A stretch of DNA of 60,000 nucleotides from Diphasiastrum complanatum (lineage: Eukaryota; Streptophyta; Lycopodiopsida; Lycopodiales; Lycopodiaceae): contig CM055097.1 of assembly GCA_029204225.1 (NCBI GenBank), forward strand, positions 66,935,459-66,995,458. The letters are read 5' to 3'. A model generated the notes under the pieces. The model did not search any database. It was not told the origin of the DNA and saw nothing but the letters and a program-made list of their open reading frames with translations. Below, piece by piece: positions 1 through 11,371 of the stretch. The number at the start of each line of letters is the position of its first letter. Position 1 is the first letter of the stretch. A program made the position numbers and the translations under genes.

Positions 1-3
1 ACT

Positions 4-640
4 CTAAGGAGTGATGAATTGCTGCTCAATGCCTTGGCTTTCGTAGTACTCCTTAAATTCGACAGAGATATATTCTCCACCGTTGTCTGACCTTAGGGCC
101 TTGATTGTCCTTCTAGTCTCCTTGAAGATTCTGAAGCAGTTGAAGGCTTTTGATTTCTTCTTTATGAAGTACACCATAGTCCTTTTGGAGGATTTGTCAA
201 TAAAGGTTATAAAATACTTGGCATCCTTCAGCAAAGGATTTTTCATCGGGCCACAAATATCTGAATGTACAACATCTAACAATCCTCTAGTAACATGCTG
301 ATGGCTTGACTTAAATGGTTTCCTAGTCTGTTTACCAACTAGACAGCCTTGACAGACGGGTAACTCGACCTTTTCGTGAGGATAGTTGAGATCAAGAATA
401 ATAGATTGTCTAGACATTCATTGTACAGCAGCATGATTTAAATGAACAAGTCTATAATGCCAAAGTAAACCTTTATTTGAATGAATTGAAGTACTGAGAG
501 CTTGACTAGAGGCAGAAAAGCAATGACTCAACTTATACAAGTATCTATGTCTCTTTTCGAGTGCTAGGATCGTGCCTGTCCTATCAATTACTTTACATTG
601 ATCACATTCGAACTCTACTCTATGTCCTAGATCTGTGATT
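4..640 (-). pseudogene. copia GAG-pre-integrase and integrase core fragment
   Basis: The right part (about 420-640, frame broken) encodes the zinc-binding GAG-pre-integrase module with an HYRLVHLNHAAV-like stretch. A TGA at 418-420 then separates it from an open stretch at 4-417 (137 codons). That stretch continues with a LPVCQGCLVGKQ motif, the HSDICGP motif holding the first catalytic Asp, and RSDNGGEY with the second catalytic Asp of the integrase DDE triad. The Glu lies beyond the window edge. In an active element this enzyme inserts retrotransposon cDNA into nuclear DNA. Confidence 0.88.
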
Positions 641-644
641 ATGC

Positions 645-962
645 TTACAAAGGGCAGATTTGTAGATAACTTTGGTACATACAGGACTTAGAGAGTAGCT
701 TAGACTGATCATTTGCAAAGCATAATCTTACAGTACCTTCACCTTTAATAGCTTTTGTGCTATTGTTGCCAAGGTGAACGAATTTTTGAGTACCGTAAGG
801 TGTATTGGACTCGAAATAGCCAATGAGGCTAGTCATGTGCTGAGTGGCTCCGGAATCCAGGAACCAAGAACTGTTGCCAAATGCTCCTTGATGATTGGTC
901 ATGAAGGCATCATGATCCGCTTTTTGAATAGGTTGTGGAGCTTCTCTAGCTACATTTGCCAC
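645..962 (-). pseudogene. copia aspartic protease fragment
   Basis: The open stretch contains WFLDSGATQHMT, the copia-type retropepsin active site (D-S/T-G), followed by a typical HLGNNS...IKGEGTVRL protease core. The protease normally processes the Gag-Pol polyprotein. The motif itself is intact, but the frame is broken on both sides, towards gag at about 960 and towards GAG-pre-integrase at about 645. It is a relic of the copia element filling the left edge. Confidence 0.85.
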
Positions 963-1756
963 TTGATTCGACTACCCTTTGCTATTGTTCTTTGTTTGAA
1001 GTATTCGGCAGTCTTGTATTTCGTGGTTGTTTCGTTTGCAGTATTTGTAGAACAGCTTCTTCTTTGTCCACAAATTCGACTGTTCCTTGTGCTGAGCTGG
1101 TTTCCGGTTTGGCTTTGATTGCTTCGGGCCTTTCTTCTTCTTTTGCTTTGTCGTGCTCTTGTTGGTGTACAAGACATGAGAATCAGCTGAGGAACTCGAG
1201 GCTTCGTTCCTCCGTGTGTCTTCCTGCAACAACATACTAATGACTCTCGAAAGATCAATTCTAGATGAGACGTAATGATCATCACCCAGTTGTCGTAAGA
1301 ACTTGACAAGGTTGTAAGTAGTTGCATCACTGCATCTTGATCATCTATGATAGATCCGACAGTGGCTATTTGTCTTAGCAGGTTCTTGGATTGATTAATG
1401 TGACTCTGTAGAGAATCACCATTTGTCATCTTGAGGGAGTAGAATTTCTTCATGAGATGTAGCTTGGAAACTATATCTCGCACTTCGTATAGTGTGCTCA
1501 AGATGTCCTAGACGTCTTTTGATATCTGAGCCTCAGATACATGGCCGATCTGGGTATCCGTGATGTTGAGGATGATCAGCACAAAAGCTTTTCCATCCTT
1601 CAACTTCCATCTAGCGATTGTCACGTCGTCTGCTTCGGGTTTTCCTTCTGCACCTGTAACAACGTTGTACAATTCTTTTGCCATTAGCATAGTTTTCATC
1701 TTAAATTTCCACAGATGGTAATTGGCTCCATCAAGCTTGTCCATGATAGGACTGGC
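950..1756 (-). pseudogene. copia gag (UBN2-type) with zinc knuckle, broken
   Basis: The N-terminal part (1508-1744) has the copia gag start, KLDGANYHLWKFKMK. A TAG at 1508-1510 replaces the Trp codon present in the sister copy near 55.5 kb (KEVWDIL). Gag continues at 950-1501 and then shifts frame into a zinc knuckle at 972-1235. In that knuckle the first Cys of CX2CX4HX4C is Tyr (YKYCKRNNHEIQDC), whereas the sister copy has CRYCKRNNHEIQNC. The expected initiator ATG (ATG GAT TCT in the sister) reads AAG GAT TCC here. Gag would form the particle that packages element RNA. Confidence 0.85.
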
Positions 1757-1919
1757 TTTCCCTTGGGAATCCTTGTGGAAGAGTTAGTCTAAGTGATAGG
1801 AGAAAGTATCAATGACTTAAGTATGAAAATCTGATACTGAAAAATACATAACAAGAAAACAATAACTCTATCGGCTAGTAGAGTCTTGTACTATGGAAGC
1901 TTATCAAGCTATGAAAATA

Positions 1920-1931
1920 GCTCTGATACCA
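1920..1931 (-). promoter_or_regulatory. copia primer-binding site (initiator-Met tRNA type)
   Basis: The minus strand reads TGGTATCAGAGC directly after a terminal CA. This is the common plant copia primer-binding site, matching the 3' end of initiator-Met tRNA. It fixes the inner edge of the 5' LTR at 1931/1932 and the minus-strand direction of the element. Confidence 0.9.
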
Positions 1932-2700
1932 TGTTGGAGAGAGAGGGGAGATGAATGACGAACACGAACGAGACACGAACTCGAACAAGAAACGAACGAG
2001 AAACGAACTCGAACAGAAAATGTTCTTGCGCAACGGAACAAATTATACGACTCTCTCCGTAAGCATGACTACGCCTATCAGAATGAACAGAACTTTAATG
2101 AAGGAAATCATGGTCATTCTAGATTACGTAGTCAAGCATTAATAGATGAAGTGCCAGAAGAATAATTTGTTGCGAATAGCAAGACAAACTATATGTCGCA
2201 TATGATTCACGAAGAGCTAGACTATGCTCGATTGATAATTAGTCGCGAATGATTTGTGAAAGACGAGAATAAATGCTAGTCGACTATTAGCAGAAGGAAC
2301 AACTAGAAAGATCAGACAGAATGAAGAATAAGCATAGCTATATTAACATAGATTTGAATGCAGAACAAAGAGTTGTATCAGATTAAGTATATCATGTATA
2401 CATGTTAATAATGCGGTAGAGCACAAGATAATAGCGAATGAAACCGCGTGCCCTACGAAACTTATTTCAATCTGTAAAAAGGGATGAAATCGTAATTCTG
2501 ACAAGAATGAAGAATCAATGCTTAGGGCATCTACTTCGTCTACTTCTGTATCTGTCTCTTCACTCATCAACTTATTGACCCATTAACCTGAATACGCAAA
2601 TGGAATCCAGTATATATACATTATATTACAGGTGTGCAGATGTGGACAATACAGTGGATGTGTTGTCTATAAGAGATCGTGGGTGGCTGTAGTCGTTGTC
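1932..2700 (-). repeat. copia 5' LTR, right edge unresolved
   Basis: The LTR begins at TGTTGG in plus orientation (terminal CCAACA on the minus strand), just outside the primer-binding site. A GTATATATAC element at 2610-2619 is the likely minus-strand TATA box. The upstream U3 end cannot be fixed because the partner LTR is outside the window. The related LTR at 55985 extends several hundred bases beyond its own TATA box, so this one may run past 2700. Confidence 0.6.
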
Positions 2701-3241
2701 CAGTCTATTAGCGCAGCTGCATGGGGTGAGCATGAAAAGGTGCGACGTCAGTCAGTGCTGAAGTGATCGTTGGTGATGACGTTTTGCCTGTCACCATAAC
2801 CTGTGTAAAAACATAGTGTTGCGATTATTTCACCTTTTATTTGTCTATGCGAATTTGCGTGTAAATATGCAGGTTGCGCGACAACGTTAGTAAATATGCA
2901 ACATGAATGGAGGCAGATTAAAATGGGATTTAATGAGAGCAGAAGTAATAAATCCAACACATCAATCACAAGTATCAACAATCATCAAGAGAGACAATGA
3001 GATATGTTTCAATATGCTTATAAATAAGTCATTGTTTGTTTGATTCATTAATTGTTTGATATCAAAGACAATCATATACAAAATTGATACAAAGACAATC
3101 ATGTACAAAATAACAAAAACTTTAGTATTATGATAAAGAAAGAGTACATAGATTTGAAAATGGGGTATCAAAATATCCAACTTTTCTATATCACATTACA
3201 TAATAAACTAAATAGATACTTAATTATCTTCAATGGAATTT
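2701..3241. other. AT-rich stretch, no gene recognised
   Basis: I see no coding homology or clear repeat structure. The left part may still be U3 of the neighbouring LTR. A short near-duplicate containing CAAAGACAATCATATACAAAA and its variant with GTACAAAA lies at about 3063-3116. Confidence 0.4.
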
Positions 3242-3970
3242 CCATCTTCATCTTCATCTTCCTCTTCCTCCCCTTGATCCAATGGAACATTTTCATCATC
3301 GGCCTCTCCGCTTGGTGCGCTTAATGTGGATCCTCTCTACAAAATTCAAAAAATACAAGCATTAGATTAAACACCTTTTAGATTTAGTGATTCTAAAGCA
3401 CAAAAATCAATAAAGAACTAATTCTTACCAATGGCAATATCCCTTTTTCTTTCATGTGATCCACCAAAGCCAAGTATCCTTGTTGATACCCGATCTTGTA
3501 TTCGGCTTTCATAGAAGGCCTTTTAAAATCATTAATCTAAAGTCACAAAACAAACATTGATTAGTTAATAAAACAATAACATAAAATAAAAACAATCCAA
3601 ATTACTTTAAATGAAAAAAAAAAAATTTACTTACAAACTGGGTTTGGATATTGGCTTTGCCCCCCAAACCAAGATGTGATTGTCCCAATAGGGCAATCCT
3701 TGACCGCGTAGCTTCCCTTTGTTGCGTAAACCGATCGGGGTTGGGATTTTTTTGTTCCACCTCAACTTTGCGCCAATCTTTTTTGGAAGCCCAATTGGGC
3801 CTCTGCTTTCCCGCTCTAATCATCCTCTTTAGGGCTTGTCGTTCGTGCCTAATATGAGTGCACATGGTTAAGGCCCAATTTCTATCAAATTTTTCATCTT
3901 GATTAAATTCTTTATGCAACATGGCGAGTCCTTTTCCCATGAAAGCAAGCACATGATCTACTTGGCCCAT
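3242..3970 (-). pseudogene. spliced transposon-associated gene, possibly Ptta/En/Spm-like
   Basis: The minus strand shows three apparent exons. Exon 1 (3635-3970, about 112 codons) starts MGQVDHVLAFMG and ends at a GTAAGT donor (3629-3634). Exon 2 (3429-3537) lies between a CTTTAG acceptor and a GTAAGA donor. Exon 3 (about 3240-3335) encodes a very acidic tail of Glu/Asp ending in a stop. Exon 2 is 109 bp, and one base too many near 3480 pushes the protein-like reading out of frame. The basic end of exon 1 (TRSRIALLGQSHLGLGGK) loosely resembles plant Ptta/En/Spm transposase domains. That assignment is weak. It abuts the CACTA transposase relic on the other strand. Confidence 0.4.
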
Positions 3971-4776
3971 GGTTTTGGTGAATTATAACATACCACCTTA
4001 CTTGAGCATAAAAAAGGGTCATCTAATATTAGCATTTCTTATTCCTGGAAAACATAAAGTGAAAAATATGGATGTTTACCTTGCACCCTTAATTGAGGAA
4101 TTGAAAAGGGGTCCAATGCCACGACATCTCACGTCAGCCCCAAGAATTTTTTTTTACGATGCGTGCCATTTTAATGTGGACAATGCATGACTATCCAAGA
4201 TTGGATGGTTGTTTAGGTAATCATTTCGTGTTATTGTATTGTGGAACATGCCTATTTGTTAATAATTTCGTGTTAGTGTACTGTGGAACATGCTTATGTT
4301 TATTTGTTTGAATTTATTAGGCTTTACAACTTCAGGACATCATGTGTGTCTCATTTGTGGACCAAATCTTGATAGTTGACACTCATGCCATTTGAAGAAA
4401 GTTGTATATGAAAATCATTGAAAATATTTGTCTGAAGATTATCCATTTAGGAATACACAAAAAAGAGGATTTGGGACAAGAGACAAGAAATCCTCCAACA
4501 AAAATGTCAGTGGCAGATTGGCACAAACTTTGGATTGAATCTGAGACCAAGCCAATAAATGGTATGAAAAGACTATCTATTTTTCATTGTTTATCATATT
4601 GGAATAATCTGTTGATCAATCATTTGCTTGATCCTATGCACATATTTAAAAATGTGGCCGAATCAATATGGAAACACATGGCAGGTGATAAAGATAGTAT
4701 GCATGCTCGAGAGGACTTAAAACTATCAAAAACGAAAAAAAGTGTATTGGCCAAAGTTGGGTGCAGATGGAAATAA
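3969..4776 (+). pseudogene. CACTA (En/Spm) TNP2 transposase, N-terminal part
   Basis: The reading contains NYNIPPYLSIKKGHL and MDVYLAPLIEELK, typical of the TNP2 transposase core (Transposase_21). After a frameshift near 4110 it continues MRAILMWTMHDYPRLDG. A Cys/His stretch follows (SGHHVCLICGPN), and HLLDPMHIFKNVAESIWKH lies in the last open segment (4402-4776). TNP2 mediates excision and insertion of CACTA DNA transposons. Frameshifts and in-frame stops show that the copy is dead. Domain order agrees with the DUF4218 and DUF4216 parts downstream. Confidence 0.85.
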
Positions 4777-5770
4777 TACCCATAGAATTCCAAGAGCAAG
4801 TTGGATTCTTAGCAAAGAAGAGTACAAGTGTGTGCGATCAACTATTTCTAAGATGAGAACACCAACAAATTTTGCTCATTCATTGAACATCATTCATAGC
4901 AGATGAAAAGCTCATGGTCTAAAATCTCATGACTGGTTGAAAATGCTTGAATATATATTTTCAATGTGCATTTGTGGTTGTCTAATAGAGCATCTTCGTG
5001 AGACCATTTACAAACTAGCAACTGTTGTGAGGTACTTATACATCTTTATGTTATCTGTTTGTTTTTAGATGGATTCATTTGCAATAACAACAAATGACAA
5101 AATGAAACATATATTATATACATGATGTAGATGGATATGCAACAAGGAGATTCGTGAGGCGAACATGCAAAAAAAACATGAAAACATGGTGGAGGCTATA
5201 TGTATGCTTGAGAGGGATTTTTTGACTTCTATTTTAGACATACAAGTGCATCTATTGGTGCACTTGGTTCAAGAAGTTGGTATTACTGGCCCAGTGCACT
5301 CCATATACAGATATAAGATTTCATGGCTTTAATCAAGCTTACCAATTTAACTAAGGTTCTCATGTTTTTTATTTTTTTGCAGGTGGATGTTTTTTTTGGA
5401 AAGGTATATGAAAGTCTTGAAAGACTTTTTGCGTCAAAAAGCAAGACCCGAGGGAAGCATGTCAGAGGGTAGGTTAGCACAAGAATCTCTCTTTTATATT
5501 TTTGAAGTTTTGCTTTAAATTGATCCATCGTCTCCAAGATTATGGGATGATGTGGAAAGAGACAAGGTCATAGGTGAAAAATCTCAAGGTATAGGAAGTC
5601 TAAAGAAATTAACACCTGCTTTACGAGAAAAGATCTCTACTTTTATGCTCTATAATTCTAGAATAATGGATAAATGGTTGGAACTATACGAGCTAGAGAA
5701 GAAACAAAGAGCAATGGCTAGTAAAAGACAGCGTAGAAATTGGCGAGGGCCAATTTTCAACTTCTTGTGA
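4777..5770 (+). pseudogene. CACTA transposase, DUF4218 part
   Basis: Broken plus-strand reading: SHDWLKMLEYIFSMCICG, then after a probable intron or gap (about 5030-5120) DIQVHLLVHLVQEVGITGPV. The conserved YMKVLKDFLRQKARPEGSM stretch follows at about 5400-5470, with RLAQESLFY after it. These are hallmark DUF4218 strings found between TNP2 and DUF4216 in plant CACTA transposases. The final open piece (5552-5770) is lysine-rich and less conserved. Several frames are used, so this is a relic. Confidence 0.82.
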
Positions 5771-5997
5771 CATTGAACCATTACCTAATCCATGCACCAC
5801 CGAGTGGATGCAAGACACACTAAAAAATGCAAAAGCCAAGGGACAAATTATATCTGACATGGAATTGAAATTTTCTAGAGGATGTGATTGGAAGATAAGT
5901 TTTTTTAATTGATTTTTATCATTTGACATGTTACATAGGTCTAGTAAAATCATTACAGGACTTTTAGCATGATTGCTTATTGTATAATTTGTGATAA

Positions 5998-6843
5998 ATG
6001 TTGCATGATAGTATCAAACGTATAGCCGCTATGTGGGCATATGGTCACCATCATCGTGTTGAACGAATCGATGTGAAACAACGCACATATGATTGTGGTG
6101 TTGTGGCATCTTTTCACCAAGAAAGTTGTAGTGCACGAGACCAAAATCTCATTTCTGGAGAGCTTGAGTATGTAGGCACAATTCAAGAAATATATGAAGT
6201 GCGTTTTGGTGAAAATGGTTCATATTTTTTGTTTGATGTGAAATGGTTTAGAATCAATTACACAGGATCAAATGCAATTGTGAAGAAAGATGTTAATGGA
6301 TTTTTTGCTACTGATTCACCCAAGACATTAAACATGGATTTTTTAGACACATTGGTATTACCTCGTCATTGCGAGCAAGTATAATTCCGTTGCTTTACAA
6401 CTTATAATTTTCTTAGTTTGTTGATCATATATCTTCAGTGGACGTTAGAATATTTTATTGTTTAATGAGCATATAATTTGTTGAATGTGTAGGTATTTTT
6501 TCATCCGGACTGATTAAACAATGATTGGTGGTATGTTTTTCAAATTAAGCCACATTCAAGACACATATTTAAAAATGCATATGTTGAGGACAAGATGGAG
6601 GATTTGAACTCCAACGTAGGATCTAACGAGAATATAGAAATTATATCTTTAAACATGTTAGATATTGAAGATTTTACAAATAAATTGGAGGACGTTGCAA
6701 ATGAAAAAGATAGTATTGATTATTTTAGTAAAGACAATAAAGTAGTTGGGGCTGAATATTTTAGTAATGATGGAGTCCATCTAAGTGAAAATGAGTTGCA
6801 AGATATATTGGCCAATGAGTTTGAATCTTATAATGATATTTAA
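5998..6843 (+). pseudogene. CACTA transposase, DUF4216 and acidic tail
   Basis: An open stretch at 5998-6384 ends in GTIQEIYEVRFGENGSYFLFD...KWF, the DUF4216 signature. After a break (6385-6482) the reading VFFHPD...NDWWYVFQIKP continues the same domain. An acidic Asp/Glu/Asn-rich tail at 6595-6843 ends the protein. This is the usual C-terminus of plant CACTA TNP2 proteins. The gap at 6385-6490 may be a retained intron or an insertion. I see no CACTA terminal repeats nearby. Confidence 0.8.
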
Positions 6844-7643
6844 TTGGATTAAGAATCAGCTGTTTTGGTGCAACAATTGTTTTTGTAGAATTGGTTGATC
6901 TTTGGGATGATCAGAATGTTTAGGTCAAATTTTGTTTTCAAAGGATGTGTTTTTAATTATTTTCATTTTTTTTCCTTCGTTTGAATCACTATAAATGATA
7001 ACATATATATATCATACGTTCATTATTGCATCTTTTTTTTACATGTGTGAGCACAACACATCTCTACATACACATTTTGATTGTTATCACCCACCAATTT
7101 TCATCTTCTACATCCAATTGTAATTAATGGTAGAGCAATTTCCAAAACTAATGTTTGAATTGATATCAAATATTTAAACTATGAAAACATTAATGAATTT
7201 TTTTATCATGGACCTTATCTATGCTATAAAGGTTTTTTACATCATCCTTATAACATTGGCACTGACACTTTGTCTTTATTGGCCCTCTATATATTGCAAT
7301 CAGCACATTGACTGAATGCATAGCCGATACAACCAAAGGCTATAAATATCTGATTAGATCGAGATTGCATTGTTAATAGATTGATCAACTTAGAGTAATC
7401 TTGTGTTTAGTACATTCAAATAACTTCAATTTCATGCTCCCTATGGCTACTCATAATTCAATTAATGCCAAGCTTATGAGCTCTAAAAATAACTCACCAA
7501 AATTGACCAATATCATGTTTAGTACATTTGGATTGTTTGAATTCAATCCCCCTATCACACAATAAATCTCAAATTTGATGTCACTCGCAATCAATTTTGG
7601 CATTATCATTTTAGATTGGGTATAATGACAAGATAACTCCCTC
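6844..7643. other. AT-rich spacer, no gene recognised
   Basis: The stretch has very low GC and long T runs. It lies between the CACTA relic and a minus-strand copia relic. Its right end may be decayed 3' part of that copia, but I can support no domain. Confidence 0.4.
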
Positions 7644-8452
7644 TTAAGAACTACAAAAGTCTATCATTTTATTGGTAATATATTCTCCTCCATTATCACA
7701 TCTTAATACCTTAATCTTGGTATTAAGTTGATTTTTAGCTAGAGTTTTGAATACAAATAAATCAAACACCAAACTTTTGGAGGACAAAAGGTAGATCCAA
7801 GCATATCTTGAATGATCATTCATAAAAGATACATAATACTTTGCACCTCCATTGGATGCTTGCGAGAAGCTATGCACATCCGAATGTATGATCTCAAGAG
7901 GAGTGTTTGCTCTTGTAATTGATCTTGAAAAAGGAAGCTTATGAGACTTTGAGACGCTACAAGCCTCACAATGTTACCACACTTGACAAATGCTTGCGGG
8001 GGCCATCCTTTGCACACATTTATTCCTTTGCTTTTAAGTTGGGGTGGCCCAACCTTTTGTGCCATATCTCCACTTTGGTGATCTCCTCCTTTGCCATGTT
8101 AACACTCTCCATTGCCACATTAGCTTCTAATTTAAACAATCTACCTTGTTTAAATCCTTTAGCTATGCAATTATCATTTAAAGATGGTACAAACTCCATG
8201 CTTAAACTGTACATCAAGGCCATTATCCATCAATTGGCCAACACTCAACTTAGTGATAGATGGTACATAAAGGACATTTTCAAGATTTATCCTTTTGGAT
8301 GATCCCAAGTACAATGGAATAGTACCTACACCACTTATTCTACACTCTTGATCACTATCCTTAAAAATAGACTTTTTAACATCATTATAAGAGAGTAGAG
8401 TGGAAAAGTAGTCCTTTTGGAAAGTCATGTGGGAGCTAGCCCCACTATCCAT
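7644..8452 (-). pseudogene. copia protease, GAG-pre-integrase and integrase fragment
   Basis: Minus-strand order: protease with MDSGASSHMTFQKDYF (8174-8452), GAG-pre-integrase with VEIWHKRLGHPNLKAKE (about 8020-8110), and integrase core with YYVSFMNDHSRYAWIYLL and RCDNGGEY (7644-7877). Three frames are used and the usual KNLLSVGQL box is shortened to KLSVGQL, so the copy is inactive. The protease resembles that of the gag/protease families at 10-20 kb and 38-50 kb (DSGASSHM type), not the DSGATQHM type at the left edge. Confidence 0.85.
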
Positions 8453-9175
8453 TCACCAAGATTCACTTGTGTTGGATTTGGATGATGATGTTGAAATGGA
8501 TGCCATTAAGGATGATTCTTCTTCTTCCTCATCCTCCTCCTCTGGATGAGCAATGTTGCTTTGCTTGTCTTCTTGTGCCTTCTTCTTCTTGAAGAATTCT
8601 AATGCAAAGTACCCCTTCTTTCCACAAAAGAAGCACTTGTACTTGGATTTGTCTTTCTTCCCTTTGACATTTGAGCTTGATGGTACATCCTCCTCCTTGG
8701 CCACCTTTTGATGATTCTTCTTTGCTCCATTGGTCTTTGTCTTGCCTTTAAATGAGAAGTTTTTCTTCTCATCTCCATCCTGCAATGACAAGGAGTTCAT
8801 CCTAGCCTTTGTATGGAGCATCCTACACTCTTCAGCTACAAGTACACTATGAAGTTTATCAATTGTAGACAAAGTGTCTTGGATGGAAAAACTTTGGACC
8901 AAATTTGTGAATTCACCACCTAGGCCATTTAGGATCACTTGGACAAGCTCCATATCTTGAATCTTCTCTCCAATAGAGGCTCACTCTTTGTTGAGAGACT
9001 TGATTCTAAGCACATGGTCTTGTGCACCTTCCTAGGCTTCTTCTCATGCTTTGAAAAATTTGATTTCTAATCATGAGTACTCTAGAAGTGTTATTGGATT
9101 CATAAATTGTTTTTAATGAATCTCATGCCTCTTTGGCCGATGTGCAAGAAGATACTTCTGAGAAATCATAAATAA
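8453..9175 (-). pseudogene. copia gag with decayed zinc knuckle
   Basis: At 8453-8953 the reading is MELVQVILNGLGGEFTNLVQSF, then a Lys-rich region, then a zinc knuckle whose His and last Cys are changed (CFFCGKKGYFALEF instead of CX2CX4HX4C). An acidic Glu/Asp run precedes the protease. Upstream gag (8954-9175) is frame-broken but retains IYESNNTSRVLMIRNQIFQS. The knuckle should bind RNA; the substitutions fit long decay. Confidence 0.82.
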
Positions 9176-10016
9176 TTGATCATTATGAGGATCTAGCCCC
9201 CACACGTGTGGTATACAACCTTCATCATGGCATGTGGATAACAAATAAAGTTTAGAATACTTAGATTTCATTTAGATCAAAAAAGAAACAAAGTACATAG
9301 TGGTAGAAGTCGAGATAGCCAGTTAGCTCTCAAAAATATTCTGAGCCATTACTATGGAGAGGTGATAGTACATAGAAAAGCTCTACCCCATCTTGAGTTA
9401 GGTGAAAATCCAGCATGTAATAAGGAAGATGATTGAGCATTTTTGCCCCAGTTTGCCATTCTAGATTGACCCTTGAGTTATGCCATGTTGGTGGCTAGAT
9501 TGATCAACCTACTCCTTGAATTTAAGGATTTGGTCCTACAATGTAGGAATCATCACCAAACAAACTTGATCAACCCTATGAGCATGATCTAGCCTATTCT
9601 AGAGTACATGGCACCATAGCCTCACATATGTGCATATTTACATAGTTTACTTAAGCTAGATTTGCCAATTTTGGCAGTGTTTCACAAATATTTATATCTT
9701 TTTCTTCCCCATTATAAGTTGGCAATTTTAAGTCTTTGAGGATCTTGGGGTTAGACTCTAATAACATACTTTCCTATAATTAGAGCTGCTACAAGAGGAA
9801 TCGAGAACTGGATAGTGCCAGGTGTAAACAACTAAGGAGTAGTAGATCTTGTGCCTTTAGTCAACATGAAAATAAAACATTTTAAGTCATCAAATGACTT
9901 ATCTTGTTTAGATTGCATGTTGGCTAGGGCTACTTTTCGACGGTGGTGTACCTTAGATTCTAACTATTTCTATTGTTCTTTAGAAACAAACTCCTCTGAA
10001 ATAAACTCTTTGTATG
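9176..10016. other. unassigned spacer between copia fragments
   Basis: No coding homology recognised. A CCCACACGTGTGG element near 9200 is like the G-box-bearing ends of the local LTR families, so part may be an old LTR remnant. The right edge meets block A abruptly at about 10017. Confidence 0.4.
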
Positions 10017-10485
10017 TTGAACTTTGGGTACATTGAATCTAGACCCAAAAATAGTAGGGTTTACATTTTGGAGGGAAAGCCAAGTGGCCAAATAGGGTTT
10101 GTACACTCTATAAAAGGATGTAACTCGTGGAGAGACACATCTTCTCTCTTCTATCTCTCATTTCATCACTATACATGGTTCTCTTTGGGTTCTACTACTC
10201 GTTGGTGCACTATCTTGGTGATATCTTGCAATCTTGTGTGTAGAATGCTCATACTTTGCTATTTTCGGTTTCACACGTGTGAAATACAGTAGGGTACTGT
10301 AATTGTATGGATAGAAAACATATTTATGTTTTGGTTCATGTTTGATCAATATCTCTTCTAGTTTGCATCTCATTTTGTATGTAGATGCTGATTTTTCTAC
10401 ATTGGCTGGATTGTTGGTGTGCTCCTTATTGTAACCAGAGATTTGGGACATGGATTGGATCTTGAATGATTTGAAGTCCTTCACA
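10017..10485 (+). repeat. 5' LTR of block A composite copia, left end missing
   Basis: It matches 21087-21683 and 44586-45104, but the first roughly 130 or more bases of the LTR are missing. It contains a TATAAAAGG core at about 10100 and a perfect 16-bp palindrome TTTCACACGTGTGAAA at 10269-10284. It ends ...CCTTCACA, immediately followed by a primer-binding site. Confidence 0.85.
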
Positions 10486-10502
10486 TGGTATCCGAGCTAT
10501 TG
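10486..10502 (+). promoter_or_regulatory. primer-binding site, mutated
   Basis: It reads TGGTATCCGAGC, one base different from the canonical TGGTATCAGAGC found in block B at 45105. It follows the LTR terminal CA directly. Confidence 0.8.
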
Positions 10503-10740
10503 GGTTTCAGGTTATGAAAGGATCAGCCATCTTTAGCAAAGATTTGGAGGAGTTAAGAATGCTAGAGCATGCTAGATTGATCTCTACTAAAAAATCAGCA
10601 TTTTTGCATGTATAGAATTGATATTTTGTAGGTCAAAACTCAATATACGGTTATATACTTGATCAATTCCGATTTCACACTTGGTTTACTAGAATTAGAC
10701 AATTTTTGGTCCTTTAGGAAGGTCTCATCGGAGGGATAGA

Positions 10741-11360
10741 TCAAGGTGAGACTTCCTCTTTTGGCAAAAAGAAAGATAAGTCTAAGTTAAAATGCTTTTA
10801 TTGTGGAATCAAAGGGCATTTTGCTAATGAATGTTTGAAGAAGCAAAGAGATGAAGGTAGCAAGCAAATCAACTTTACTACTAGTGATAAGGATCTAGGT
10901 GGTGGTGATTCTCTTTTGATGTGTTTTTCAAGCCCAATATCAAGTGAAGGTTGGCAAAGATTCACGGTGGATTGATAATGGAGCTAGTTCACACATGAAT
11001 AGTCACAAGGAGTTCTTTACTTCTTTGGTCACTTATGATGGAGCCAAGAAAGCAATTCACATGGCCAATGGTGGTGAATGTGTGATTGAAGGTATTGGTT
11101 CAATCCCTATTTGTCTCTCTTCTAATGGGAAAGCAATACTTGATGGTGTTCTTTACATTCCTTCACTTTTAAAGAATTTGCTAAGTGTTGGTCAAATGAT
11201 AGAGAAAGGATACATGGTAAATTTTGCCGGTGATGCTTGTTTTATTACAAATGGAGAAATCTTGGTTGCTAGGGGCAATAGACAAGGTATACTTTTCAAG
11301 CTTGATGCTTTTGTTATGGCTAACAAAAAGGATAGAATGAAAAAGGAGATTCCCTTTTAG
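10741..11360 (+). pseudogene. block A unit 1: zinc knuckle and protease
   Basis: An intact CX2CX4HX4C knuckle (CFYCGIKGHFANEC, about 10790-10835) is followed, after a one-base shift near 10950, by a protease with WIDNGASSHM (D-N-G instead of D-S-G) and the copia LLSVGQMIEKGY box. The first roughly 1 kb of gag, present in block B (45343-46380), is deleted here. The leader joins directly to the knuckle region at about 10735. Inactive copy. Confidence 0.85.
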
Positions 11361-11371
11361 AATCAATAAGA

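Larger units (their letters stand above)
1..1931 (-). mobile_element. Ty1/copia internal region, cut by left window edge
   Basis: Read on the minus strand, the order is primer-binding site, gag, zinc knuckle, protease, GAG-pre-integrase and integrase core, the standard start of a copia polyprotein. Reverse transcriptase, RNase H and the 3' LTR would lie left of base 1. Several frameshifts and stops break the reading frame, so this copy is inactive. A second member of the same family lies on the minus strand at 54549-57053. Its gag and zinc-knuckle text is close enough to show which bases are damaged in each copy. Confidence 0.9.
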
